Below the pieces are notes generated by a model. That model made no database searches and was not told the origin of the DNA. It saw nothing but the letters and a program-made list of their open reading frames with translations. 64,000 nt of DNA from Bradyrhizobium sp. CCGB01 (GTDB lineage Bacteria; Pseudomonadota; Alphaproteobacteria; Rhizobiales; Xanthobacteraceae): assembly GCF_024199795.1 (NCBI RefSeq), contig NZ_JANADK010000001.1, forward strand, positions 3,472,001 to 3,536,000, read 5' to 3'. This document shows, piece by piece, positions 37,701 to 42,988 of this stretch (positions within the stretch are counted from its first letter, which is position 1; every line of letters begins with the position of its first letter). A program made the translations under genes and the position numbers.

Positions 37701-39090
37701 GAACAACGGCAGCATCGTCATCGGCACCGCCGAGAGCAGCGGCTCGCAGACGATCCACGCGACCCAGAATGTGACGTTCAAGTCGCTCACGACGACCGGC
37801 AATAGCGGCGACGCCGGCAACGTCAACGTCACCGCCGACGCCGGCTTCATCCTGGCGCAGACGATGATTTCGGGCGGCGTGACCACGCTTGGCTCGGTCT
37901 CGGCCCATGGCTCGGCCAAGCTGATCGCGGCGGGCACCAACACCGGTCATAACCTCACGGCCTCGACCGGCAACGCAGTCCTGAGCGGAACAATTGTTCA
38001 TTGGGATAATCTCTTGGCCGGCGGCACGCTCGACGTCACCGCGACGGCCGGCGGGATCACCGTTGGCACCGCCATCAGCGGCGGCACGCAGACCCTGCAC
38101 GCCGTGAACGACATCGTCTTCAGCCAGCTCACCACGACGGGCATCCCGGGCGATGCCGGCGACCTCAACGTCAAGTCCGACACGGGCTCGCTCCGCGGCG
38201 GATCGATCTCCGCCCACGGCGATACGCATTTCGACGTGGCCGGATCGGTCTCGCTCGACCGGATCAGCGGCGACACGATCAGGATGACCTCGTCGGGTGA
38301 CCTGACGATCAATTGGGTCAGCGTCGTTAGGGAGCTCGACCTCGCGGCCGACACGATCAACGTCAGGGGCGAGCAGGTCCGCTCGAACCCGTCGATCCCG
38401 CTGGTCATGAACATCACCGGCTACAATGGCGGAGTCGCGAAGTCTGCCAATATCTGGATCGACCCGGACAGCATCATCGTCAACCAGTTCAGGGTGGTGG
38501 ACGCGAACTTCTGGACCGACGCGCACGCCGTCTCGATCCTGAACGGCTATGTCCCGGGCCAGCTGATGCTCACCACGGCGACCCAGCAGGTGCTGCTGAA
38601 TAACCGCACGCTGGCGCCGTCCAACTGGCCGACGCTCCAGCTCTACCAGCCGGGCGGCGTGTTCACGATGAGCCAGGTCGGCAACGCCAATGTCAGCAAC
38701 GCCTATATCGTGTTTTACACCGGCGACGTCTCGGCGAGCGTCACCAATTACGGGCCGACCCACACCTGCTGCTACGGCTTCACCGGGGCCAGCATGGTTC
38801 GCAACATCCCCGTCGACGGCGAGGGCAACGAGAGCATCGAGACCTGGCTCGCGAAGAAAGACGGCGGAACGTTCTACCTGCTCGGGCTGTCCGGTCAGGC
38901 GCGGCTCGATGCGCTGCTGACGCCGCGGCCGGTCGAGACCATCGGCTCCGGTCCTGCCGTCAACATCGAGGGACTGAGCGACCTGCGCAAGCTGCGCCGT
39001 AACGGGCAGCGTGCGGGGCGTCCGGGCTGGAAGGATGCGGCGGTTGAGACGGCGAAGCCCGCGGTTGGCCGTCTCGCACAGGCATGGTAA
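22717..39090 (+). CDS. Giant two-partner secreted adhesin, LktA-like filamentous protein (TpsA)
   Basis: Exoprotein of 5,457 residues. A long signal peptide with extended N-region ends near RVQAQ (about 46). The TPS domain follows, with NNAFNSFSQFSV (78-89) and DPKGFVVG (137-144), the equivalents of the haemagglutinin NxNG region, as in TpsA proteins recognised by a TpsB POTRA domain. GTLLIDPTDLVVG lies near 365. From about residue 870 to 2,110 there are many degenerate repeats with an AYI core and Ala/Gly/Ser/Val/Thr-rich beta-strand segments, as in leukotoxin LktA-type filamentous adhesins. Outside the signal, the cysteines found come only in close pairs. GAAGAGGATCTGAA precedes the ATG. 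The stop overlaps the transporter start by seven bases. Likely role: attachment, aggregation or biofilm; target unknown. Confidence 0.93.
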   Translation: MRGPSATRGNDELTALRGLARFRSMSLLCAMQMVFLPVYSVRVQAQTANVIVPDGRTGTSLQTSGSVTNVTTSTVSGNNAFNSFSQFSVGQGNTVNLQLPTGTQNLVNIVRDAPVYVNGTLNSYMNGAIGGNVYFADPKGFVVGRSGTVNVGSLNVSTPTREFTDSLIGAGGQINQSAVGNLMAGSFPVSPDGNIRIYGRVNAQDGVRLTGQNVYVGGATQRDIANLDHAAKFAASVNSKGLRSASSITVSNGSIHIGAVNNARVNGRLTAQSKTATPSNITVQAGNNIDVGKRANLNIASANGSAGEIRLKAAQNLTVAGGAKFDASAKTGNAGLVDFSANGIIDIGQGIEVNLSAQNGKAGTLLIDPTDLVVGDAAQGDTGVTLSNSSVAAALNGLSAGATYLLQADNSVTLAAHAVVDTRHLDANGYSTGNANHIRIEARIIDIQNGAQILAQAVNSASTHYTSGNVTLAATASDSKLSGQATATSGITVDGRITGGDITIASVSTASSSFTSSVPGLFTLVGTTLAASMLGINGGYVAASATATVNINGNANINGTGNVSIASHGSETAQDPAIASTLIGGSPIGAAAVVGKIDGNVSTNVASGATISAGGNLGIHAINDATMAVTAVAATSSAQFVETVAYSTGSVSTTANVATGANLSVGTVNASGNSLTVRAINNNSFSTGATSIALSTPTASGGVGGALAISDVTTSATAKLGSSLGTSASSRMNGSVLVEATSNTTSNSTMASTIVGTPALVGAIQEFLVSSPSLTGMMAQQMVSLMPVNFNFKAAGALSLANSTENATASIGQNPSGGAPSLYVSGNVAVVSTLIDRGVRSNATASAITKDVTSGEGVAISAAVAWGNFNHNSNAYIGSGTTVNAANIAVEATTSMPITNTWLKWDGLTEVLGHLNGNLGVGGNILTSYANATADAGDLIGLAGSMNHFVVNNNTTAWVAGSASLTATCTTAACGSSWSATVNNGDVHTYDTSIQIAATTTMASIDAAGNVGTLGFLFGNTSGGSSVGGALNLVQFKTNTIAGVSDRATLRAADDIAVNAITSDQFVAVAPSSGKAAGTLALNGITSLGFLNNTTHASISSQATVYAPTFGILAQQDLSVVTLSGAMSYNGSGGSAVGLSVAYLGANTDTSAYIGDNHSDIRPGVFSANDPFAGTSGGSGAVNVDNLTLSATTSGRITAAAVAAAVSDPASSSFSDKAGAAGAAATGGTAGVTTAVSKIGSTSGSSTSGFSLDLAGSSSVSDVSLGTSAYIKNTTVNKYTTASAVTTNTIVQALNDTMLNNGSGSAALNLAGASATGAAIGGAIASAMSNNATLAYIYGTTMNDQSSVTVQALNGGSETVVALGVAGSRSNSASLSASVGIITDSANAYIESSTITGQATGVNRALEVDAYQTTNIAIGGGSLYLSGGQVGVGIGLTYASIADPSGGNATDAHIRSTGISNYDTLLVMADSASVIAAGAASGGGGASANSLAGAVVVSEISPTTTAYINSGATVSIDVGRVTVLADSGAVSALDTALGNLVKKSNNNHLASDTCTVAGGTGGQNCIDFGAAALNGGTGNGPGASIISVAGLIQAGKNNVGASIVYNTIATTHSAYIANVLMSAGSNGNVSVSAVDSSKIQAVTIGFGLATGQFAGVGGTTISSIANTVSASIGNNLSSATQSSVTARNISVSATDNSSITGTAAVAGASTQGSAAGLALVNSSIANNVSAGVTGSKLTASGNVAVGASSNASISTVAVGIAMSSQVGLAGSVATNLMGTNVTANITAAGTNGINGADVTATNNVGVIANNNDKVAVFAGAVSISKGAAGGAGSLVTNQITGTTAAYISGANTKVDALGTSSTDTLSVNNGTLVHAFDLGTAHAPSDSTPDLSENQDTVRGLAVAASSHQAVTTNVASLAASSGIAIMINPITNVMSGATRAYIDSAAIDTRLTSTTLAPQITVAASSFSYSGAFGFGIVPPTGQGGGGATIISTTMARDTFAYITNATVGGVQSSSPTAGAVTVKANAEQDASSIATGFNTGSVGLNVFQATTEAYVDGGATTAASLTVNANNYTGIFSANGSGAYGSQAAIGAAFLVQVSSNRTEAYVGDEWHYQGNGAAHTTALNLSGALNVQALTKNRFEAYSVGGALSTGTAAIAGMANIEIANNTTIAGVYDTTLQSVTGGAAGAVTINATEDVAIKEIAGALAVGASGAGVGIGAAANVLVFKSQTTAESRNSDLNSSGAINVGAISTKEVLSYAVTVGAGGSVGIGATVGVIIIGTNTADPDTQGEQTGQLNQGGNGTIAAVNARTSTSHGSDAVASGTAGNPSNANATSTYDVSTVLTGGNDGVTAQIAGGNVTGTEVNVGATSANANKMYLLGAGFAKNVGIGAGIGYTSVNSSVLANLSAIVSAPTVNVAAVVKDATTGPYGGKTIDTESIAGGAALYFGAQAAVAVGNVANTVTAQLGGQVTGTGGDGVAVMAMDSSTQVVFTGGVSAGAAAVGASVATAGRSSSVAAKVLPNAVVDTSTLSVGAAGAGKMSSTATALGGGILSGVGADAEAHENSTVKAEIGSGSTITTSATDAGTMVTASITPNLSSEAIGVSVGGGAVGVAIAQSTVGAIVTADVGDNAIFSGGALGVTAMALVPIIGTQNNPDGTTTTLYGTTTYAYALAGGGGSLIGAQGSWARASENATVSAYGGVGIRLPNADVVIAAENDSAQYAKATGLSTGFLALGATVAQTSSSAHTYAYLGAPADMDTLGHANYTGILQITATGKDTNVSEALVGAGGTYAGAAAVATTSSTAVTNARFDGGTTDDTLYFGGLSVKATHTTNYLANGDAYQASTAGVSAGKAQNDVTSTTTAEIGTHLIINTDGGDIVVISNDIVNQAGGGARSGSGGSFSGAAALSDSHVTQNVTTNIGAGTILSLNGDPRVSTGVIDIEAYNTLNTVDTASLATASFFAGGGAESNMTANATLQVNIHARELFSVGKIFIGTAAKMSASNYANASLYGAIAGVGASTNSWVHADQDVTVDSGTTIQAWRDINIFAGMSGDTITFSSIQATATTVVYNNTAIPISALYRGRANASGDSSLTLADGSRVLGVRDIYLGATQGQVTASGNGSNYNPYLDIFSAKNSDNHSHTSGTGDVALNGLVVAGINSDLTILIELGASAPTLSTTSPYSSLSSTLEYVADVDHFSPVKSWNHQTVQYTIVSSFNPYDNIVNQLITLTGLTDAQVRAQLATSTTANPTTMAPAGADATGDIQRQINALIQQVPYTSNASGNAFAFGDMLVSAGNVSILAQKLTGNSLAGHSAPAVIARGSPLIKVENRGLDFMDFANLTVTDVTGGNITYRQIDHVDPDSHSNVTFTATPSATPIIDISATYNRVDPDSGLGVDGSGNQLTRKPDIYFDGIVTNEGGLLKITNNLGSIVASQSLNAATIQMVAPNGSFVFLGGIGSFYNSNHDVTAQWAGVQYKPASNDTLTAVMAAATFLGAYGDYNTAPHIAAGGNHPYFYYCCVDGNSGVQQTAANSTVFTARMLMTYYDGLSLYSAIFLPMGNGTPNGGGGSVGSTATLAAMEGPTVQPIVTAPWERDTYAGQGVFSNSTYDYTVTSTDAQGHTVTENRTATYYSPFNCAGCGAYFQVVNIQNDVITPRTANTNASTNWASTTPSGYQNPVNEPFILGKAIIISAGVINVNGLIQSGTSSNYSVDIGGSALSAINDLKTRNNGADFLQAQANARNGSYYDITSAVTKQVDTDIKIGVRYNALTDQVLVNGVVQGSGGYVYLNGKIISTSTDGTPQGTIAVKGGAGSITVNNSTGLQLVTNTINTGVSAPSVIQIVDQLQQQTTWYVYNPSAAGAQQVSTYRTAGVNASTYTAGMLAGMSGTAGIQYTVKPNMYYQWVDTATLDRPATSTQFDYGWHYTPNAQGENWTRTVSLVENVMQATGGGGNTGQLQTANFQEVITATGGYHNGGYNTTVDKCCGADGHYNWYQQIYDHLTLTLTNTVKASNPINIQFSGGGASTVSVSSNSGIVINGPINNLSGNTTVIATGANSAITSGANANNPMISGKNVTLQADGGIGSLGANGVPVQVQVYGGSLTATSIDRDIAIAAVGSLSINQVAVNSGVSGRAPQGSVFISATGDINSAAPYNAANPVVIGKNIEINSSGGAIGATSSVVNNASTLTNINPLVIQATGTTQSDGTVDGGVLESASATGTYIVQSKGDLRIGTIQSTGGPVFLAAAGSDGNQASILNGRAAVGISAAESAHLQEVWNNLNLLNGNPATAAVNSYQSMVTAAYNDYFQLKNIAFANGTYNPTSVGLTVLRAQVAAKLGIDPANVSTTQMKVEATTRYLKDQFLLGKISTAELQSGLTTLLGSAPTDALGTVFGSTLSSGLFTSLFQGVAAADQRLPTNAALQAALNTYSATYSYTLASTERVYSIITAGSQWTHDQLAYTVSSSAVGATPPPIDDNVMANISANQIMLYAPRGSVGNSAAPQVFSFTSADSSSLTPEQKGLLASAGPGQLTVSAVTDPTTHVTTYTVSLSQQNLVVLDNATAVSAKALSNIYLGSKNSLTLGGVTANYGPMTAASANGIEVTGRGDVKLHAVNSIIAGMTGPAISGDIANLTLIAEHGNIGAPSGTAGSNPANNANALQIAFADPANDQLDQVSSGQGIYIKQTTGDLILGNIAAGNDIQLAATGSIYAEAGFTDRSAIHILGTDLDLRAGGSIGFNGSTFQPLQVNISGAVTGSAVGDLSILAVTGDLVVGTGGASGTLTAGGALTVNVARGALTINTDITSGGLMQLLANRGMTFAAGTSAAPVVATSNTAGVTLVAATLSMGAYSAINAAGPISVTTTGDATIGQLNSSLSYAAAANAPSIVVTAGGVASLGALIDNGDGQTKFVASGAGAEVSLSASNGIGSTANRFTVNAARLSASASGGSIYLKALTEAEVILLSAVTGNVDIIGTGGLTLDQVAAGTATGASGSFSAIANNGSIVIGTAESSGSQTIHATQNVTFKSLTTTGNSGDAGNVNVTADAGFILAQTMISGGVTTLGSVSAHGSAKLIAAGTNTGHNLTASTGNAVLSGTIVHWDNLLAGGTLDVTATAGGITVGTAISGGTQTLHAVNDIVFSQLTTTGIPGDAGDLNVKSDTGSLRGGSISAHGDTHFDVAGSVSLDRISGDTIRMTSSGDLTINWVSVVRELDLAADTINVRGEQVRSNPSIPLVMNITGYNGGVAKSANIWIDPDSIIVNQFRVVDANFWTDAHAVSILNGYVPGQLMLTTATQQVLLNNRTLAPSNWPTLQLYQPGGVFTMSQVGNANVSNAYIVFYTGDVSASVTNYGPTHTCCYGFTGASMVRNIPVDGEGNESIETWLAKKDGGTFYLLGLSGQARLDALLTPRPVETIGSGPAVNIEGLSDLRKLRRNGQRAGRPGWKDAAVETAKPAVGRLAQAW
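25339..29050 (+). repeat. Degenerate AYI-type protein repeats in TpsA
   Basis: A short motif x-A-Y-I/V followed by a polar turn recurs at least twelve times, encoded by gcctatatc-like codons near 25339, 26167, 26520, 26719, 26878, 27231, 27556, 28250, 28539, 28720, 28880 and 29035. Spacing is irregular (about 150-850 bp) and flanking residues are degenerate. Between the motifs run Ala/Gly/Val/Ser strands such as VGASIVYNTIATTHSAYI. The array suggests repeated beta-helix rungs or domains rather than recent DNA duplication. Confidence 0.6.
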
Positions 39091-40790
39091 CGGGATTCGG
39101 GATGCGGATTTGGGGGGCAGCGCTAGGGGTCGGGCTTGCAGCTTGCTGCATGGCGTCCGCGCGCGCCCAGTCGATCAATCCCGGCGTGATCCAGAACGAC
39201 ATCGACCGGCAACGCCGCCAGCTCGAACAACAGAGCGCGCCGCCAAAACTCACCGGTCCGGCGGTGATCGGCCCCGAGCGCGAGAAATCCCAGCTGCTGA
39301 AGCCGGGCGGGCCGAAATTCCGCCTGCGCAAGGTCGAGTTCGAGTCCTCCAAATTCATCACGCCGGCGGAGCTGGACGAGATCGCGAAGAAATATGTCGG
39401 CAAGAACGTCGACATCGCCGCGCTGTTGCAGCTCGTCGCCGACATCAACGCGATCTACACCGAGCGCGGCATCGTCACGGGCATCGCAACGCTGCCGGAC
39501 CAGGATGCCAAGGGTGGGGTCGTCCGCATCAAGCTGACCGAAGGCCGGCTCCAGAAGACGACCATCGAGGGCAACAAGCAGACCCGCGCCGACTACATCC
39601 TCCAGCGCGTTAGGGAGCCCGAAGGCGAGGTCCTCGACGTTCCAAAACTCAATCGCGACGTGATCTGGTTCAACCGCACCAACGACGTGCAGATCAAGGC
39701 GCTGCTCCAGCCCGGTACGAGCTTCGGCCTCACCGACCTCCAGTTCGCGGTGATCGAGCCGCCGATCGACACCTTGCAGCTCTTCACCGACAACCAGGGC
39801 GTCGAGAACACCGGGCGCTGGGAGGGCGGGGCCTTCTACAAGCGCCACGGCCTGTTCGGCGTCGACGACCGCCTGACCTTCTACGGCGTCCGCTCCGACG
39901 GCAATCTCAACGGCAACGTTGCCTACAGCATCCCGGTCAATCCCTGGGGCGGCCGCGCCGGCGTCAGCTACACCGAGGGCAAGATCAAGATCATCCAGGG
40001 ACCGTTCGTCGCGCTCGACGTCACCGGACGCTCGAGCCAGGCCGCGGTCAATTTCAGCCAGCCGGTCTGGGTGACGCAGGACTGGCTGGTGCTGCTCAAC
40101 GCCGCCTTGACCGAGGGCAAGACGGTCAGCCGATTCGCCACGGTCGCCGTCACCGACGATCACTACGACAAGACGACGGCGGGTGTTTCAGTGACCAAGT
40201 CCGGCAACACCTATTCGATCACGGTGTCGCCGGCGGTGAACTACATCGCATGGCACGATTACGTGCTCGGCAACAACCGCGCGTTCAACACCTATACCGG
40301 TTCGCTGCTCGCGACCAGCGCCGCAGGGCCGGCGAATTTCAGCGCCAATGTGCTGGCGAGCTGGCAGTACACGCAGGAGAAGCTGCTGCCGGGCGACCAG
40401 ATCTTCTCGATCGGCGGCCCCACCACCGTGCGCGGCTATCCCTCCAACTCGGCGTCCGGCGACAGCGGCTACTATTTCAACGCCGAGCTGCACTACAACT
40501 GGTCGCAATGGCTGAAAGGTTTCGACACCTACATCTTCACCGATTGGGGCGGAGTGTATTCGACCTTCCCCGGGGTCACCGAACTTGCCTCGGTCGGCAT
40601 CGGCTTCTCCTGGACTTACGCCTCGTTCATGACGTTCGAGGCGAACTACGCGACGCCGCTGAAGATGGCGGTCTCGACCCAGAACCATTACGAGGCCTAT
40701 GGCCGCGTCATCTTCCGGCCGCTGTTGATGTTCGAGAAGCCGCAAAGCCCCGCGCCCGTGGCGGCCGTTGCCGGCAGAAGCAGGTCGTAG
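39084..40790 (+). CDS. TpsB outer-membrane transporter of two-partner secretion (ShlB/FhaC/HecB family)
   Basis: Outer-membrane 16-strand barrel of about 568 residues that exports the adjacent TpsA. A signal peptide is visible (MRIWGAALGVGLAACCMASARA; this inner ATG at 39102 is an alternative start). POTRA-like sequence follows: FRLRKVEFESSKFITPAELDE, then IYTERGIVTGIATLPDQDAKGGVVRIKLTEG. The barrel contains the loop-6 motif VRGYP (GPTTVRGYPSNSASGDSGYYF), diagnostic for the TpsB/Omp85 group. The protein ends after FMTFEANYATPLK with a barrel strand and a short Pro/Ala tail. Its start overlaps the adhesin stop by seven bases, so the pair is translationally coupled. It is the last gene before a palindromic repeat element. 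Confidence 0.93.
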   Translation: MVTGFGMRIWGAALGVGLAACCMASARAQSINPGVIQNDIDRQRRQLEQQSAPPKLTGPAVIGPEREKSQLLKPGGPKFRLRKVEFESSKFITPAELDEIAKKYVGKNVDIAALLQLVADINAIYTERGIVTGIATLPDQDAKGGVVRIKLTEGRLQKTTIEGNKQTRADYILQRVREPEGEVLDVPKLNRDVIWFNRTNDVQIKALLQPGTSFGLTDLQFAVIEPPIDTLQLFTDNQGVENTGRWEGGAFYKRHGLFGVDDRLTFYGVRSDGNLNGNVAYSIPVNPWGGRAGVSYTEGKIKIIQGPFVALDVTGRSSQAAVNFSQPVWVTQDWLVLLNAALTEGKTVSRFATVAVTDDHYDKTTAGVSVTKSGNTYSITVSPAVNYIAWHDYVLGNNRAFNTYTGSLLATSAAGPANFSANVLASWQYTQEKLLPGDQIFSIGGPTTVRGYPSNSASGDSGYYFNAELHYNWSQWLKGFDTYIFTDWGGVYSTFPGVTELASVGIGFSWTYASFMTFEANYATPLKMAVSTQNHYEAYGRVIFRPLLMFEKPQSPAPVAAVAGRSRS

Positions 40791-40809
40791 CGGTATCCGC
40801 TCTCTCCGT

Positions 40810-40896
40810 CGTCATTGCGAGGAGCCCTTGCGACGAAGCAATCCAGAATCTTTCTGCGGGAAGACTCTGGATTGCTTCGCTACGCTCGCAATGACG
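40810..40896. repeat. Palindromic intergenic repeat element
   Basis: An 87 bp imperfect palindrome lies 19 bp after the TpsB stop. Outer arms CGTCATTGCGAG (40810-40821) and CTCGCAATGACG (40885-40896) are perfect complements. Inner arms GAAGCAATCCAGA (40835-40847) and TCTGGATTGCTTC (40866-40878) are also perfect. Such mosaic palindromes are typical of dispersed intergenic repeats in Bradyrhizobium genomes (family knowledge; copy number not checked). It could also end transcription from both sides. Confidence 0.7.
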
Positions 40897-40947
40897 GAGG
40901 ATGGACTAACCGCTGGCGTCTGGCTGACGAACTTGAGGTGCGGGATC

Positions 40948-41580
40948 TCAGCGCCGCAGCGTGAACTCTTCCGCGCCGCGCCGGTGTTCCCATTCTGCCT
41001 GCTCCAGCTCAGGCCGGTCGCATTCAGTCTCGGGATAGCCGATGCAGAGATAGGCGATGAACTTCCAGGTATTGGGCACGTCGAGAATGGTGTGGATGCG
41101 CGCGGGATTCAGGATCGAGACCCAGCCGATGCCGATGCTATCGGCGCGCGCGGCGAGCCACATCGCGGTGATCGCGGCGACCACGGAATATTCCGTCGTC
41201 TCCGGCATGGTCGCGCGGCCGAGGCCATGACCGATGTCGCTGGCCTTGTCCGCGAACACGGCAAGGTGGCCGGGGGCCTGTTCGAGGCCCGACAGTTTCA
41301 GCGTGGCATAGCGCGCCGCGCGTTCGCCGGCATACGCATTCAACGCATCGGCGTTGCAGGCCCTGAAGTCGTCGATCACGGCCGTGCGCCGCGCAGCATC
41401 ATCGACAGTGACGAAGCGCCAAGGCTGGCTCAGGCCGACCGACGGGGAAAGACAGGCCGTCCCGATCAGCCGCGCGATGGCGCCCTCCGGCAACGGATCG
41501 GTGCGAAAACGGCGCACGTCGCGGCGCCACACGAACAGTTCGCGTAAATGTTGGCGGAAGGTGTCGTCGAACTCGACCAT
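40948..41580 (-). CDS. bluB: 5,6-dimethylbenzimidazole synthase
   Basis: Flavin-destructase of 210 residues that fragments reduced FMN with O2 to make DMB, the lower ligand of cobalamin. The nitroreductase-like fold is visible: LFVWRRDVRRFRTDPLP, then RLIGTACLSPSVGLSQPWRFV (the BluB-specific SPSVGLSQPWRF), and GIGWVSILNPARIHTILDVP. The ATG at 41580 follows the cobS stop by four bases on the same strand. Upstream codons to 41694 are read-through of cobS and not part of the protein. It closes the minus-strand cobU-cobS-bluB unit, and its product is used by CobT further right in the window. Confidence 0.94.
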   Translation of the reverse strand: MVEFDDTFRQHLRELFVWRRDVRRFRTDPLPEGAIARLIGTACLSPSVGLSQPWRFVTVDDAARRTAVIDDFRACNADALNAYAGERAARYATLKLSGLEQAPGHLAVFADKASDIGHGLGRATMPETTEYSVVAAITAMWLAARADSIGIGWVSILNPARIHTILDVPNTWKFIAYLCIGYPETECDRPELEQAEWEHRRGAEEFTLRR

Positions 41581-41584
41581 GAGA

Positions 41585-42367
41585 TCAGCCTCCCATCCGG
41601 AAGGACGCCGCCACCAGCAGAATGAGGATCTCGCCGATCTGCTCGAACGCACCCAGGATGTCGCCGGTCTGTCCGCCGATCTGGCGGATGGCAAGCCGCG
41701 CCAGCAGCAGGCCGGCGAGCGACAGCAGGATCAGCCCGACCAGCGCCTTGCCCGGCCCGAGCGCCAGTGCGAGGACGAGCGTTCCAACAGCGAAGGCAAT
41801 GGCGACGCTGCGGCCCGGTGGCACTCCTGCGCTCGCCGAAAGCCCGTCCGGCCGCGCCGGCGGGACCAGCGACATGAAGGCCGGCACGCCCGCGCGCGCC
41901 GCGGCATGCGCCGCGCAGAGCGCCAGCCCGACGGCCCAGGGACTAGCGATCGCCGCGAGTGCGCTCCAGCGCAGGCCGAACGACAGGATCAGCGCGCAGA
42001 CGCCGTAAGTGCCGATCCGGCTGTCGCGCATGATCTCGAGCTTGCGCTCGCGCGTGCGGCCGCCGCCGAGCCCGTCGGCGGTGTCGGCAAGGCCGTCTTC
42101 GTGCAGCGTGCCCGTGATGAGGGCGGTCGTCGCAAGCGCGAGCAGGGCGGCAAGGTTCGGTGTCAGCCCGAACCGGCTGGCGATCTTGTAGACCAGGGCG
42201 CCGGCAAGGCCGACCAGCAGTCCAGCGACGGGAAGCGCCCAGGTCGCCCGCGCGACGGCGCCGTCGCCCGCGGGCTTCGAGGATGCCACCGGCAAGATCG
42301 TGACGAACGACGCCGCCATCCTGAGATCGGCGACGATGTCTTTGAACAGTTCGGCGCGCGGGATCAT
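41585..42367 (-). CDS. cobS: Adenosylcobinamide-GDP ribazoletransferase
   Basis: Integral membrane cobalamin synthase of 260 residues (CobV in Pseudomonas denitrificans naming). It joins adenosylcobinamide-GDP to alpha-ribazole or its phosphate. Diagnostic segment TGTLHEDGLADTADGLGGGR carries the acidic metal-binding residues, followed by EIMRDSRIGTYGVCALIL. Multiple hydrophobic helices cover the rest, and GGQTGDILGAFEQIGEILILL near the end matches the family. It starts in an ATGA overlap with cobU, and bluB follows after four bases, so these three genes form one translationally coupled unit for nucleotide-loop assembly. Confidence 0.94.
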   Translation of the reverse strand: MIPRAELFKDIVADLRMAASFVTILPVASSKPAGDGAVARATWALPVAGLLVGLAGALVYKIASRFGLTPNLAALLALATTALITGTLHEDGLADTADGLGGGRTRERKLEIMRDSRIGTYGVCALILSFGLRWSALAAIASPWAVGLALCAAHAAARAGVPAFMSLVPPARPDGLSASAGVPPGRSVAIAFAVGTLVLALALGPGKALVGLILLSLAGLLLARLAIRQIGGQTGDILGAFEQIGEILILLVAASFRMGG

Positions 42368-42867
42368 TTCAATTTCATCGGTAGACCGGCGACGACGAAC
42401 TCGACCTCGTCAGCAACGGCCGCGATGATCTGGTTCATGATCCCGGCGGCGTCACGAAAGCTGCGCGCCAATGCATTGTCGGGCACGATGCCGAGGCCGA
42501 CCTCGTTGGTGACGAAGACGATGGGGCTTTTCAGGCGGGGCAGGGCGCCCGAGAGCTCGGTCACCTCGCGTTCCCAGTCGCGCTCTGCATGCATCAGGTT
42601 GGAGAGCCAGAGCGTCAGGCAGTCCACCAGCCTTGCACCGCCGCCGTCGGTTGCGAGCAGCACCTTGACGAGATCGAGCGGCACTTCGCGTTCGATCCAG
42701 TCGGTTCCGCGACGTGCGCGATGCTTCGCAATGCGCGCCTCCATTTCGGCATCGAGCGCCTCGGCCGTGGCGACATAGACGGGCTGTCCGGGAAAAGCGC
42801 GCGTGCGCATTTCCGCACGCTTGCTCTTGCCGGATCGCGCTCCGCCCGTGATCAAGATGACGGCCAT
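42364..42867 (-). CDS. cobU: Adenosylcobinamide kinase / adenosylcobinamide-phosphate guanylyltransferase
   Basis: Bifunctional cytoplasmic enzyme of 167 residues (CobP in Pseudomonas denitrificans naming). The P-loop is ITGGARSGKSKRAE, and YVATAEALDAEMEARIAKHR leads to the guanylylated His in KHRARRGTDW. VDCLTLWLSNLMHAE and FVTNEVGLGIVPDN are the remaining conserved blocks. The ATG at 42867 has GGAGACTTTG just upstream; the TTG one codon earlier is less likely. First gene of the minus-strand cobU-cobS-bluB unit, divergent from cobD with a 121 bp intergenic region that has no obvious riboswitch. Confidence 0.94.
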   Translation of the reverse strand: MAVILITGGARSGKSKRAEMRTRAFPGQPVYVATAEALDAEMEARIAKHRARRGTDWIEREVPLDLVKVLLATDGGGARLVDCLTLWLSNLMHAERDWEREVTELSGALPRLKSPIVFVTNEVGLGIVPDNALARSFRDAAGIMNQIIAAVADEVEFVVAGLPMKLK

Positions 42868-42988
42868 CAAAGTCTCCTGTCAGCCTGACTAATCACCAAT
42901 CGTGGTCAAAGACAAAGCCGAAATCAGGCGGCCGGGGGCTTGCGCTCGCCCCTCGCTTTGCGCAACAGGGGCGGGACAGGAGGCAAAT

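Noticed and set aside
22693..38763. Very long minus-strand open frames (1,165, 1,077, 1,422 and 725 codons) opposite the giant adhesin gene
   Set aside because: They are low-complexity Arg/Asp/Ala/Gly/Val-rich translations with no domain signatures, and mirror the codon bias of the sense repeats. The sense frame has a signal peptide, TPS domain and matching TpsB.
42868..42988. A possible fourth cobalamin riboswitch between cobU and cobD
   Set aside because: No B12 box, GCCACTG or GGGAAGG-type motifs are present in this 121 bp gap.
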